Shown piece by piece: positions 12,991 through 24,700 of a DNA stretch of 64,000 bases (the stretch's first letter is position 1; every line of letters starts with the position of its first letter). The notes beneath the pieces are model-generated. The model was not told the origin of the DNA, made no database searches, and saw only the letters and a list, made by a program, of their open reading frames with translations. The position numbers were made by a program, and so were the translations under genes. The stretch lies in contig NC_045148.1 in assembly GCF_008831285.2 (NCBI RefSeq), positions 2,482,001 to 2,546,000 of the forward strand, in the 5' to 3' direction. This stretch comes from Nymphaea colorata (Eukaryota; Streptophyta; Magnoliopsida; Nymphaeales; Nymphaeaceae).

Positions 12991-13408
12991 TACATACATA
13001 ACCCACAAAAATATCAAGAATGAGGGAGAGAGCCATACTGAGCGATGCTGGAGACGGAGCGATGGCAACCGCAGTAGAGGGAAAAGATACTTTTAGTAAC
13101 TGGCATAATAAATGACTGGAGGCTGGAGCTGCTGTTCGTCGTGGGACTCTAGACTTGTTGTGGGGCTCGACCCAAGTCTGACATGGGCAACCCATGCCGT
13201 TGAACCTGAGTGGAGCTCCTTTTCAAGGAGATTTCAAAGGGAGCTCTCATGGGCTGGCGTGGGAGTGGCCCACGCCAGCCCACACGTAGCTCCGCTACTG
13301 AGACGAACAACGTTTTGCCGAATGTTGCCGTCGAATTTGCCCACTTTCAAGACACCAGCTGAACATCGGGAGTTGTTGCCCAATACTGCCACTGCGCACT
13401 CGAATTGG
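12991..13408. other. Left flank of the Ty3/Gypsy insertion, with a 14-bp hairpin
   Basis: Moderately GC-rich, non-coding as far as can be seen. A perfect inverted repeat (arms 13250-13263 and 13269-13282, 5-base loop AGTGG) lies in the middle. Before the insertion this sequence was continuous with 25567 onward, since both sides carry the GCAGC duplication. Confidence 0.6.
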
Positions 13409-13413
13409 GCAGC
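13409..13413. other. Target site duplication GCAGC, left
   Basis: GCAGC stands directly before the TG of the 5' LTR and is repeated directly after the 3' LTR at 25562-25566, as expected for integrase-made 5-bp duplications. Confidence 0.93.
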
Positions 13414-16400
13414 TGTTACGACCCACTTGTAGGTCCGAACCCAAAGGAGGCGGAGTCGGCCGAGCCCAGTAGAAGGAAGCGCAACGCGTCAGACTTGTGG
13501 GCTCAGTCTCTTCAGAGCTTAGTTGAAGACCTCAGCGAGGTTAAAGGAGCACCAGAACCGGTTGCAGTGGGTGGAGCGGGCGGAGCAACAAGATCCAGGT
13601 GCATGCTTGAACCAGAAGATCCTCAAGGTTTCCCTGAGCTAGTTGTAGGACTCACCAAGCTAGATAAGCCTGAACCCAGCGCGAGTCCAATCCCCTGGTC
13701 CCTTGAGGCAGTCTAGGACCGAAAGTCTTAGGCAAATAGCTAAGTTGTTCAGACTTAACCCTTGGACCAATTCCGAAGTACGGGTGGTTCCCCGCACAAG
13801 GTCCCCACCCTGGGCTCAGGGGTGGTCTATTCTACATGGGCGCTAGGCCCGCTTTCGTACTTAGTTCATTTTGTTTTAGGCGCACTTGACTTACGCGATT
13901 TCATCCTTGCACTTCTTGATTTGGATTTGGTTTCACCTAGTGGAGCGGGTTGTGCTCCACGATTCATTGGATGCTCAGATTAGATAGCGGACCCGGTCTT
14001 AGAATGTAAACTGGTCCAATTAGCACTTGTATATATTGTTTTGGATCCAAGTGTAAAAGATGCTTTTTGATGAATTGAAGATCATTTGATCGAAATTACT
14101 CTCTCTCCTCTCTCGGGCTCTTCCATCTCTCTCTCTCTCGCACTTCCCCTATCACGAGCGGCATGTTATCCTCTCCCCCGTCGCACCCCTTCCCACGCGG
14201 TGGTCCCTTCCTCGTCATCCTCCATGATGATCTCCGGCGTCCCTTGGTGAAGGTGTCATCCTCTTTAACCCGATGGCCTCATCCTCCTTCCTCTTGCCCC
14301 TTCTCGGATCTTTCTCTCCCCAATCGGCCCAAGGACCAACGGAATAAGGAGTTTCCACGTTCCGGCAGTGAAAGCTTCCAAGTGACCACGTAAGTACCCC
14401 ACGGATCTTCAAGAAGAATTTGGCACCTTCGTTCTACACCCAAGGACGTTGAAAGGTCATCTTCTTCAATCGGGAAGATTGGTGGAAACTGGCAACGGCT
14501 CCATCAATATCGACATCAAATCAAGATGTTAGTGCTCTGGGATTTTAGTCGGATCTAGCGTTTGTTGGTAGTGTCTAGTGTCGGATTCAAAGACCGTCTA
14601 GGCCTGATTCACAGTGCTAAACCCGTGAGTGGGGTCTGGAATTTCAGTGAAAAGGTACCCCCCAGACTCTCCCGAACAACTTCTATATCCGGCATCTACT
14701 CCCTTGGTTCGAACCGAGAAGACCGGGCGTGGTTTTGAGGCATATAAGCCATCAAAATCACTTTCGGCAACTCAAGAAGGATCGCAGAATCCAGCAAGTT
14801 TCCAGCTATGAAAAGTGCATCTCCTGGCCGTGATCTCGCCCCAAAACACAGCCCATTAGAACCGCAACATGAAAAGGTGCATCATACTTGAAATTGGGCT
14901 AAATCGGACTACTACAAGCAAAGTTCGGCTCATCGCCGAAAAACCAGAATTCCGGTGGCCGCTGCACTATTTCCGGCCACTGCTGCAACTCCAAGCATCA
15001 AGGACATTATTGCCCTCGTCCCCGTCAAGGTCACGAGCAGAAACAGCAAGGGTACATTGGTCAAATTCATCTTGGAGTTGAAACCTAGCCGCCGGCGCTT
15101 GTGCGAGCTCCTCCTTGGCCGCCGGCGATATTTTTGGTAAGTCCTCATTTGCCTCACCTTAGCCCTTGATTTCGCAACGTGTCCTCCATCCAGCAACCTT
15201 CCCAAAGTCGTGTCTCAGCTAGCCTCCACGTGTCCCAGCCAAGATTACCCTAGGATCTCGCGCTCCACCGTTTTTGGAGCCCCTAGTCGCGCCAATTCTC
15301 TTTCCATTTTGGCGTTCTTTTCTTGGCGTCAACCCTAGTCACCCATTGCCCTAGCCGTCCATCCAACCCACGTGTCCTCATCTCGTGAGCCTTCTGCCAC
15401 CTCATCCGATAGCTCACCTGCCACCTGGTCCCTTCGGTCCCACGTGTCGCCAAGTGTCTTCCACGCAGTGTCACGTCGTTTTCACGCAGCATTCCAGCTC
15501 AACAATCCGCGTGAAGCCTTCCTTCATTTTAGAAAGTCTTGTTGTCGCCCCTTAGCCTTTCCTCCCTTGTCGCCAAATTTCCCACTCTACCCCATCCATA
15601 ACCACAGCCTCTCTCAGCCCCTCATCCTCTGCACGTGTCACCATCCCAGCCCTTGAGAGATATCGAGAGGATCCCTTGGGTCCACGCCCATATCTCCTTG
15701 ATTTGGTGCGATCCCTCTTCCTACTCATTAGGAAAGAAGAGATCTTCCTTGCCTTATCGCTAGACTCTCCTCTAGCACTCTCTCTAGTAACCCTAGATCT
15801 TGCCACATGGCAAGCATCCGGCGCTCCCATCTTGGCACAACCAGCCAAGACGAAACCCTAACCCCCTTAGCGACCTCGCGCGCCACCGTTCCCTTAGGCA
15901 ACTCCCTCATTCTCGGCCTTAGCCCTAAACCGGCAACTTCCTTGTTGCCTTAGCTAGAATTGGAATCTTCTTAGCCGCCGCCCACCTCCTTCTCATCTAA
16001 GCTAAACCCTAGACACCCCGAGCCTACCTCGCGGGACCCACCTCACCTCTTTCCCCGAACCCATCTGGAATCGGTCCGTCCCTAGTTAGACCTAACCCAC
16101 TTAGTCAAACCCGACTCCCTTCTCGGTCTAACTTGACCTACCCGAGCCTAAGTGCTCACTCTACCTATCCTACCCGACTAAGCCCTCCTACTAGTTAGGC
16201 ACCCTCTTACCCCTCCTAAGCCTCATTCGACTTAGCCTACCTGAACCCTCTACCCCATCTACCCTGACCAAACCTACCTATAGAGCCCATTCGCACCAAG
16301 CCCACCCTAGCCTAGTTAGGCCTAGGTCAAGTCGCGCAAGCTAAGCTAGTTCCTCGCTAGTCTCCCGGCTCCTCCTCCTCGGTCCTCCCTTCTACGTCGG

Positions 16401-17224
16401 ATCCCTCCTTCCGACTTACGTGGCCGAGCCACACACGAAGAAAGGCAGGTCGGCGTTGCCGCATTCCGGCTCCAGCCCCCCTCGTCACTTCTGGCGGTAC
16501 CCTAGGCCGCACTCTAGTGACAGGCGGTCGCTACGTCCGGCGCAAGGCAGCAGACAGTTCTCTATTTCCGCGCCCCTCTCGTCGGCACTCCCTCAACCGA
16601 GCAGCTCTATGCGGAGGCACTCCTCAACGGGTCTTCTTGTACCGTGAGCTGCAATACCTGGGACTTGGTACTCTTCCCGAGGTTCATTATCCGGCATAGC
16701 CAAGGTCTCCTTTGGCCGGTATTGAATCTTTCTCCCCCTTGCAACATCCGGGGTGTAGTTCTTGCTTTCGAATTAGGATTCATCTAGTTTGCTTTGTTTA
16801 CTGCTTTAGCCCGGCTTCGGCCTTTGCCCTTGACCATGGTACCTCGGAGGCGCAAGCACCAAAGACACAACCACAGAGGGCGTGACCTTCCTATTTGGGA
16901 ACGGGCGTGGTTTGTTCGTTAGCTTGTGGTTTGCATGGTTTGTTGAGTGAGTTGTGAGTGTTAAAATTGTATCGCTCGCGATTTGTAAGGCCTCACACCC
17001 CTCTAGTCCCTTGTAGTAGGTTCGCCTTAGTTAGGATTTTCGAGATACCTTTACTTGTATTTCCATCCTATTGGGTTTTGTGCCGGGGTCCTGTCCGGTC
17101 GGGTAGCTCTTTGTTTTAATTTGCTTAGGATTTTTGGTTTTTAGACGGATCCTCAAGTAGGTCTTGGGAACGTAGGCACTCGATTGGTTCGGACTTTCTA
17201 GTCACAACCGGTCGGGTCCTAACA
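13414..17224 (+). repeat. 5' LTR of the Ty3/Gypsy element (3811 bp)
   Basis: Starts TGTTACG and ends CCTAACA, aligning end to end with the 3' LTR at 21739-25561. By eye the two differ by scattered substitutions and a few small indels, including 9 extra bases in the 3' copy near 22144. A CT-rich region lies near 14101-14150, and many short CCTA-based words lie between about 16020 and 16330. Short open frames inside have no recognisable product and occur in both LTRs. A few percent divergence is an impression, not a calculation. Confidence 0.95.
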
Positions 17225-17226
17225 AT

Positions 17227-17238
17227 TGGTATCAGAGT
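17227..17238 (+). other. Primer binding site, initiator tRNA-Met type
   Basis: TGGTATCAGAGT begins two bases after the 5' LTR. It matches the usual plant primer site complementary to the 3' end of initiator tRNA-Met (TGGTATCAGAGC) except for the last base. Reverse transcription would start here. Confidence 0.92.
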
Positions 17239-17374
17239 CACCTTGAGGATATATCCGATCTTTGCACGCATTTAGACCTTTGAAGATTCAGCATCAACGA
17301 GCAATGCAGACGGATTTGAGTAGTTTTCTGGTTTCGGCAGTGGATTTCTTATCAGTATCAGTCTATCAACCCGT

Positions 17375-18733
17375 ATGCAGAGGTTCGTTAATAGCAGCCA
17401 GAATCGGACATACTACGATTCTGAGGGAGAAAAAGAAGAGTCTCCCCCTCTTCGAAGAAGAAATGACAGAGTACACCCCCGTAACGAAGAAAGACGGACT
17501 CCCACAGTCCGCTATGAATTTCCAAAGTTCAACGGGGAACATTTAAGAGAATGGATGTTTATGGCAGAGTGCTACTTTGTGTGTCATCGTGTTCCCAGAG
17601 ATGAATGGATAGAAACGGCCGCAACCAACATGACTGGAGAAGCCACCAGTTTCTATCTTTGGTTCGTTCATAAGACGGTCGACCCAACCTAGGAACAATT
17701 TAAACGAAGCCTTCAACTCATATTTAGGGATTCCACGTTCATTGATTATGATGAGGACCTCAAGAACTTGGTCCAAACAATGACTGTGCAAGCCTATCAG
17801 AAGCAATTTGAGAGGCTAGCCAGTATGGTTCAGTGGTCCGAGAAGGCCCTCATCGGTGCTTTCAAGGGTGGACTCAAACAAGAAGTAAAGTTAAAAATGA
17901 AGGTACAACGCTTTGAGAGTCTAGAGGAGTGCTTTGCAATGGCCCGTATATACGAGGAAAGAATTGAAGAGAGGCGAGCCATGAAAAAGGCATGAAAGTT
18001 TGATAAGCAGAAGAGAAAACCCTCGCACTCTTCTGTTTCTCGGCATAAAGGAAGTGAGATAGCTCCCTACCAAAAGAAGGGAGATTACAAGCCCAACCCG
18101 AAACCAAGCAGAGCTCCTCCAACCTGGTACCTCACACCTAAACAAATTGAGGAATTTAGGTGCAAAGGATTGTGCTTCAGATGTGAGGAAAAGTGAGACA
18201 AGAACCACCAGTGTAAGGTCTACAATCGGGTTCAACTGGTGGATGACAGTGAGTCTAGTTCGGATAGTGACTCAAGTTCAAGTTCTAGTTATTGCTCCAG
18301 TTCCTCGTCAGAAGAGAAAGAAGAAGTAAAAGTGAAGAAGCCAAACAAAAAGGCTGAGACTCCTAAGGCCAAAGAGAAGCCTGATGAGGTGGAGTCTTGT
18401 CATTCCCTCACCGACCCATATAAGCCTAATGCTATGCGGGTTTTTGGTCGGCTAAATGGGCACAAAATTTTGATCTTGTTAGATAGCGGTGCCACGAATA
18501 ACTTCCTTACCGTGGAAGCAGCCGCTAGATGCAAGGCCGCAGTCCAGTCGAGCAAGACCCAGACCATCATGGTGGGTGATGGACATCGACTCAAGAGTGT
18601 ACACGAGGGCAAGGATATTGAGGTCGTCATTAAAAAGAAGACTTTCAAGATCGACCTGATAGTCGTGCCACTAGACGGAGCCGATTTAATACTTGGAATG
18701 CCTTGGTTCTTTACCTTGAGAGTCATCAATGGG
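17375..18733 (+). pseudogene. Ty3/Gypsy gag and protease start, interrupted
   Basis: One frame runs through the capsid region (YEFPKFNGEHLREWMF, about 17514-17560; AYQKQFERLASMV, about 17790), a CCHC zinc knuckle (CFRCEEK then HQC, about 18173-18214), a serine/acidic stretch (about 18243-18330) and the aspartic protease active site LLDSGATNNFL (about 18475-18510). Gag packages RNA and the protease cuts the polyprotein. In-frame stops lie at 17690 (TAG), 17993 (TGA) and 18194 (TGA). The first and third stand where this family usually has tryptophan. At about 18730 the frame shifts by one base just after LGMPWF, so protease and pol are no longer joined. The protease motif itself is intact. Confidence 0.9.
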
Positions 18734-21701
18734 ACGCAAGGAATTTCAGAATGACATTCACCCCAGACAGTGATACTGAGTCTATCACTATCGATGGGCT
18801 AGCAAGCACTACGCATCCCAAGGCTGCTCTTAGATGCCTTATCCATGAGCAGCCAGCATGTTGGGTTATTACCTTGGCAACTCATGTCCCGAGATCAGAA
18901 GAAAACAAAAAAGAACCGATCCCTACCAGAGTGCAAGCAGTGCTAGATCAGTTTCCAGAAATTTTTGACGAGCCAAAAGGCCTACCTCCAAAACGGGCCT
19001 ACAATCATCGGATTGTCTTAACGCAAGGTGCAGAGCCTTTTAATGTCAGGCCATATCGGTATGGACATAGCCAGAAGGCGGAGATTAAGCGCCTAGTAAA
19101 GGAGATGCTCCAAGTAGCATCATTCGACCAAGCAGTAGTCCCTTCTCCTCACCAGTCCTCTTGGTGAAGAAGAAAGATGATACTTGGAGATTCTGTGTAG
19201 ACTACAGGGCACTCAACGAAGTTACTGTTAAGGATCGGCATCCCATATCAGTAATTGATGAACTCCTTGATGAGTTGGCCGGCGCCACCATATTTTCAAA
19301 AATTGATCTTAGAGCCGGCTACCATCAGATCCGAATGAATGATGAAGACGTGATGAAGACGGCATTCCGGACGCATGATGGGCATTATGAATTTCTTGTG
19401 ATGCCCTTTGGATTAACGAATGCACCGGCTACATTTCAAAGGTGCATGAATGATGTATTCTGGAATTATTTGAGAGACTTCATCCTCGTGTTCTTCGATG
19501 ATATCTTGATATATAGCAAAGACGAAGAACAACATCAGAGGCACCTGAAAATTGCTCTACAAATTTTGAAGGAGCATCAGTTGTTTGCGAAGATGTCCAA
19601 ATGTAGTTTTGGACAATCTTCGATCGGGTACCTCGGGCATATCGTGTCTCAAGAAGGGGTTCAGGCAGACCTCGAAAAATTGCAAGCCATAGAAAAATGG
19701 CCACTGCCCAAGGATCTGAAAGGTCTCAGAGGCTTCCTAGGTTTCACAGGTTATTATCAAAGGTTCATTCAAAGTTATGGTATCATCGCACAACCTCTGA
19801 CTCAGATGCTAAAAAAAGGAGCCTTTCAGTGGACAGATAAGGCTAGGGCGGCCTTTAAACGTTTGAAACACGCCCTTATGACTGCATCGATACTCACCCT
19901 CCCTGACTTCAACAAGACATTCACAGTGGAGACAGATGCTTGTGATGTTGGAGTAGGAGCTGTACTCGGGCAAGACGAACATCTGATTGCTTATATGTCC
20001 AAGGCCCTAACAAGTAGGGCAAAGCCTCTCTCCACTTACGAGAAGGAACTTCTAGCAATCGTATTGACCGTAGAAAAATGGCGGCCTTATTTGATAGGGC
20101 GCAGATTCATAGTCAGGACTGACCAGAACAGTTTTAAATATATGCTCAAACAACGAGTCTCTACCCCAACACAGCAGAGATGGTTAGCCAAACTCCTAGC
20201 GTACCACTTCGAGATTGAGTACAAGAGAGGTCCTGAGAATACAGAGGCAGATTCCCTCTCTCGTTTAACCGAGCAATTCATGATGCTTTCAGTTGTTAGC
20301 ACTTATTTATGGGAAAGGTTAACTGAAGAACAACAAACTGACCAGAGTCTAAGGCTAATCAAGACGTCAGTTTCCCAAAATCCAGGCTCGATTCCTTTGT
20401 ACTCGGTTAGAGGGAACATTCTATATAGGAAGAACCAGGTGGTGGTTCCCCCTGAATCTGAGCTAAAAAGAGAGCTCCTGCAGCATTTTCATGACTCGCC
20501 AGCTGCAGGGCACGAAGGGGTCGTGAAGACCATTAGTAGAGTCAAGGCCCAGTTCTGGTGGCAGGGACTAAAGGCCGATGTGCAAAAGCATATACGTCAG
20601 TGTACAATTTGTTAGAGGGAGAAGTATGAGGCAATTAAGCCTCTCGAGCACCTCAATCCACTCCCTATCCCCACCAAGCCATGGACGGACATTACCATGG
20701 ACTTTATAGATGCAATGCGTCGTTCTGAAGGGAAAGAGGTCGTTCTTGTTGTGGTGGACCGACTGACAAAGTACAGTCATTTTGCACCACTGCCACGCAT
20801 GTACCAAGGGCCAATGGTGGCCAATGTCTTCCAGGAATACGTTGGAAAACTTCACGGGATGCCTCAAACGATCGTTTGTGACCGAGATTTCTTTTTTATG
20901 AGTGCATTCTGGAAGGAGTATATGAAGACTATGGGTACAGATATTCGGTTCAGTACTGCTCATCACCTGCAGACCGACGAGTAGAGTGAGATTGTTAACC
21001 GGTCCCTGGGAACATATCTTCGTTGCTTCGCGGGTGAAAGGCCTAATTCTTGGGTCAAGTTTTTACCTTGGGCAGAGTGGTCCTACAATACCAATTGGCA
21101 CTCTTCTACAGGAATGACACCCTACGAGGTAGTATATGGATTTTCGCCTCCCGTAATCCCGCATTATGAAGGAAGCAGTGCACTAGAAGATAACGTAGAC
21201 TGCGAACTGCGCACTAGAGAGGAGGTTCATAACTCCCTAAAGCAGAATATGGCCAAGGTGCAGAACAGAATGAAGCAAGTGTACGACAAAGGAAGAAAGG
21301 ACCGGGAATTCGAAGTAGGGCAGTAAGTTTGGTTGAAGAGGCTTCCCCTTAAACAGAAGTCTCTAATGGGATGACCATACTCCAAGCTTCTCCCATGTTA
21401 TTATGGGCCGTATCCAACCATGTAGAAGGTCGGAAAAACGGCATATCGTTTGGTATTGCCAAGAGAGGCACAAGTCCACCCGGTGTTTCATGTCACTCGT
21501 CTTAAGCCACATCATGGAGATGTGACTACTACCATGGAGCATGTGCCTGATCAGTTGCCCACGCCTTACAGAATCCTCAAGCATCGTTATGTGCAAAGGC
21601 AGGGTAGAACTCATCACGAAGTTTTGGTTGAATGGGAAGGTCCGATCAAGGAACCTCCTGGGAAGAATTTGGGACAGTATCGCATCGCTTCCCCTCTTTA
21701 A
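18734..21701 (+). pseudogene. Ty3/Gypsy pol: reverse transcriptase, RNase H, integrase, interrupted
   Basis: After the first frameshift one frame carries the protease-RT linker (FPEIFDEPKGLPPKR, about 18955). A second frameshift near 19112 moves to the frame that holds until 21701. In order come RT ([37 protein letters not shown], 19203-19516), RNase H (ETDACDVGVGAVLGQD, about 19929; ADSLSRL, about 20247), the integrase HHCC finger (about 20461-20612), its catalytic core (MDFIDAM; CDRDFFFM; ending in TDE, about 20697-20981), and a chromodomain-like tail (ILKHRYVQRQG, 21570 on). RT-RNase H from 19161 to 20615 is open. Stops fall at 20613, 20982, 21324, 21372 and 21423. The tail lacks the aromatic cage tryptophan expected of chromodomains. 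Confidence 0.92.
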
Positions 21702-21723
21702 ACGCTAGAGGATGAGCTCAATT

Positions 21724-21736
21724 TAAGGAGGGGGGA
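21724..21736 (+). other. Polypurine tract
   Basis: TAAGGAGGGGGGA lies just before the 3' LTR, with TC between it and the LTR start. This is the normal place and make-up for the plus-strand primer of LTR element replication. Confidence 0.88.
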
Positions 21737-21738
21737 TC

Positions 21739-24700
21739 TGTTACGGACCCACTTGTAGGTCCGAACCCAGAGGAGGCCGAGCCGACCGAGCCCAGTAGAA
21801 GGAAGCGCAAAGCGTCAGACATGTCGGCTCAGTCTCTTCAGAGCTTAGTCGAAGAACCCAGTGAGGTTAAAGGAGCACCAGAACCAGTTGCAGTGGGTGG
21901 AGCGGGCGGAGCAACAAGATCCAGGTGCGTGCTTGAACCTGAAGTTCCTCAAGGTTTCCCTGAGCTAATTGTAGGACTCACCAAGCTAGATAAGCCTGAA
22001 CCCAGCGTGAGTCCAGTCCCCCGGTCCCTTGAGGCAGTCTAGGACCGAAAGTCTTAGGCAAATGGCTAAGTCGTTCAGACTTAACCCTTGGACCAAGTCC
22101 GAAGTGCGGGCGGTTCCCCGCACAAGGTCCCCACCCTGGGCTCACAAGGCTCAGGGGCGGTCTATTCTACTTGGGCGCTAGGCCTGCTTTCGTACTTAGT
22201 TCATTTTGTTTTAGGCGCACTTGACTTAGGCGATTTCATCCTTGCGCTTCTTGATTTGGATTTGGTTTCACCTAGTGGAGCGGATTGTGCTCCACGATTC
22301 ATTGGGTTCTCGGATTAGATAGCGGACCCGGTCTTAGAATGTAAACCGGTCCAATTAGCACTTGTATATATTGTTTTGGATCCAAGTGTAAAAGATGCTT
22401 TTTGATGAATTGAAGATCATTTGATCGGAATTACTCTCTCTCCTCTCTCGGGCTCTTCCATCTCTTTCTCTCTCGCACTTCCCCTCTCACGAGCGGCATG
22501 TTATCCTCTCCCCCGTCGCACCCCCTTCCCGCGCGGTGCTCCCTTCCTCGTCATCCTCCACGGTGATCTCCGGCGTCCCTTTGCGAAGGTGTCATCCTCT
22601 TTAACCCGACGGCTTCATCCTCCTTCCTCTAGCCCCTTCTTGGATCTTTCTCTCCCCAATCGACCGAAGGACCAACAGCATAAGGAGTTTCCACGTTCCG
22701 GCGGTGAAAGCTTCCAAGTGACCACGTAAGTACCCCACGGATCTTCAAGAAGAATTTGGCACCTTCGTTCTACACCCAAGGACGTTGAAAGGTCATCTTC
22801 TTCAATCGGGAAGATTGGTGGAAACCGGCAACGGTTCCATCAATATCGACATCAAATCAAGATGTTAGTGCTCTGGGATTTTAGTCGGATCTAGCGTTTG
22901 TTGGTAGTGTCTAGTGTCGGATTCAAAGACCGTTTAGGCCTGATTCACAGTGCTAAACCCGTGAGTGGGGTCTGGAATTTCAGTGAAAAGGTACCCCCCA
23001 GACTCTCCCGAACAACTTCTATATCCGGCCTCTACTCCCTTGGTTCGAACTGAGAAGACCGGGCGTGGTTTTGAGGCATATAAGCCATCAAAATCACTTT
23101 CGGCAACTCAAGAAGGATCGCAGAATCCAGCAAGTTTCCAGCTATCAAAAGTGCATCTCCTGGCCGTGATCTCACCCCAAAACACAGCCCATTAGAACCG
23201 CAACATGAAAAGGTGCATCATACTTGAAATTGGGCTAAATCGGACTACTACAAGCAAAGTTCGGCTCATCGCCGGAAAACCAGAATTCCGGTGGCCACTG
23301 CACTATTTCCGGCCACCGCTGCAACTCCAAGCATCAAGGACATTATCGCCCTCGTCCCCATCAAGGTCACGAGCAGAAACAGCAAGGGTACATTGGTCAA
23401 ATTCGTCTTGGAGTTGAACCCTAGCCGCCGGCGCTTGTGCGAGCTCCTCCTTGGTCGCCGGTGATATTTTTGGTAAGTCCTCATTTGCCTCACCTTAGCC
23501 CTTGATTTCGCAACGTGTCCTCCATCCAGCAACCTTCCCAAAGTCGTGTCTCAGCTAGCCTCCACGTGTCCCAGCCGAGATTACCCTAGGATCTCGCGCT
23601 CCACCGTTTTTGGAACCCCTAGTCGCACCAATCCTCTTTCCATTTTGGCGTTCTTTTCTTGGCGTCAACCCTAGTCACCCATTGCCCTAGCCGTCCATCC
23701 AACCCACGTGTCCTCATCTCGTGAGCCTTCTGCCACCTCATCCGATAGCTCACCTGCCACCTGGTCCCTTCGGTCCCACGTGTCGCCAAGTGTCTTCCAC
23801 GCAGCGTCACGTCGTTTCCACGCGGCATTCCAGCTCAACAATCCGCGTGAAGCCTTCCTTCATTTTAGAAAGTCTTGTTGTCGCCCATTAGCCTTTCCTC
23901 CCTTGTCGCCAAATTTCCCACTCTACCCCATCCATAACCACAGCCTCTCTCAGCCCCTCATCCTCTTCACGTGTCACCATCCCAGCCCTTGAGAGATATC
24001 GAGAGGATCCCTTGGGTCCACGCCCATATCTCCTTGATTTGGTGCGATCCCTCTTCCTACTCATTAGGAAAGAAGAGATCTTCCTTGCCTTATCGCTAGA
24101 CTCTCCTCTAGCACTCTCTCTAGTAACCCTAGATCTTGCCACATGGCAAGCGTCCGGCGCTCCCATCTTGGCACAACCAGCCAAGACGAAACCCTAGCCC
24201 CCTTAGCCACCTCGCACGCCACCGTTCCCTTAGGCAACTCCCTCATTCTCGGCCTTAGCCCTAAACCGGCAACTTCCTTGTTGCCTTAGCTAGAATTGGA
24301 ATCTTCTTAGCCGCCGCTCACCTCCTTCTCATCTAAGCTAAACCCTAGACGCCCCGAGCCTACCTTGCGGGACCCACCTCACCTCTTTCCCCGGACCCAT
24401 CTGGAATCGGTCCGTCCCTAGTTAGACCTAACCCACTTAGTCAAACCCGACTCCCTTCTCGGTCTAAGTTGACCTACCCGAGCCTAAGTGCTCACTCTAC
24501 CTAGCCTACCCGACTAAGCCCTCCTACTAGTTAGGCACCTTCTTACCCCTCCTAAGCCTCAGTCGACTTTGCCTACCCGAACCCTCTACCCCATCTACCC
24601 TGACCAAACCTACCTATAGAGCCCATTCGCACCAAGCCCACCCTAGCCTAGTTGGCCTAGGTCAAGTCGCGCAAGCTAAGCTAGTTCCTCGCTAGTCTCC

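Noticed and set aside
12131-13096. Long open frames of alternating Thr-His or Ile-Tyr
   Set aside because: Translations of (CA)n and (TA)n repeats; open in several frames at once.
14930-15205. Arg/Lys-rich minus-strand frame in the 5' LTR, repeated at 23266-23541
   Set aside because: Present in both LTRs only because the LTRs are copies; no domain, start context or codon pattern supports a gene.
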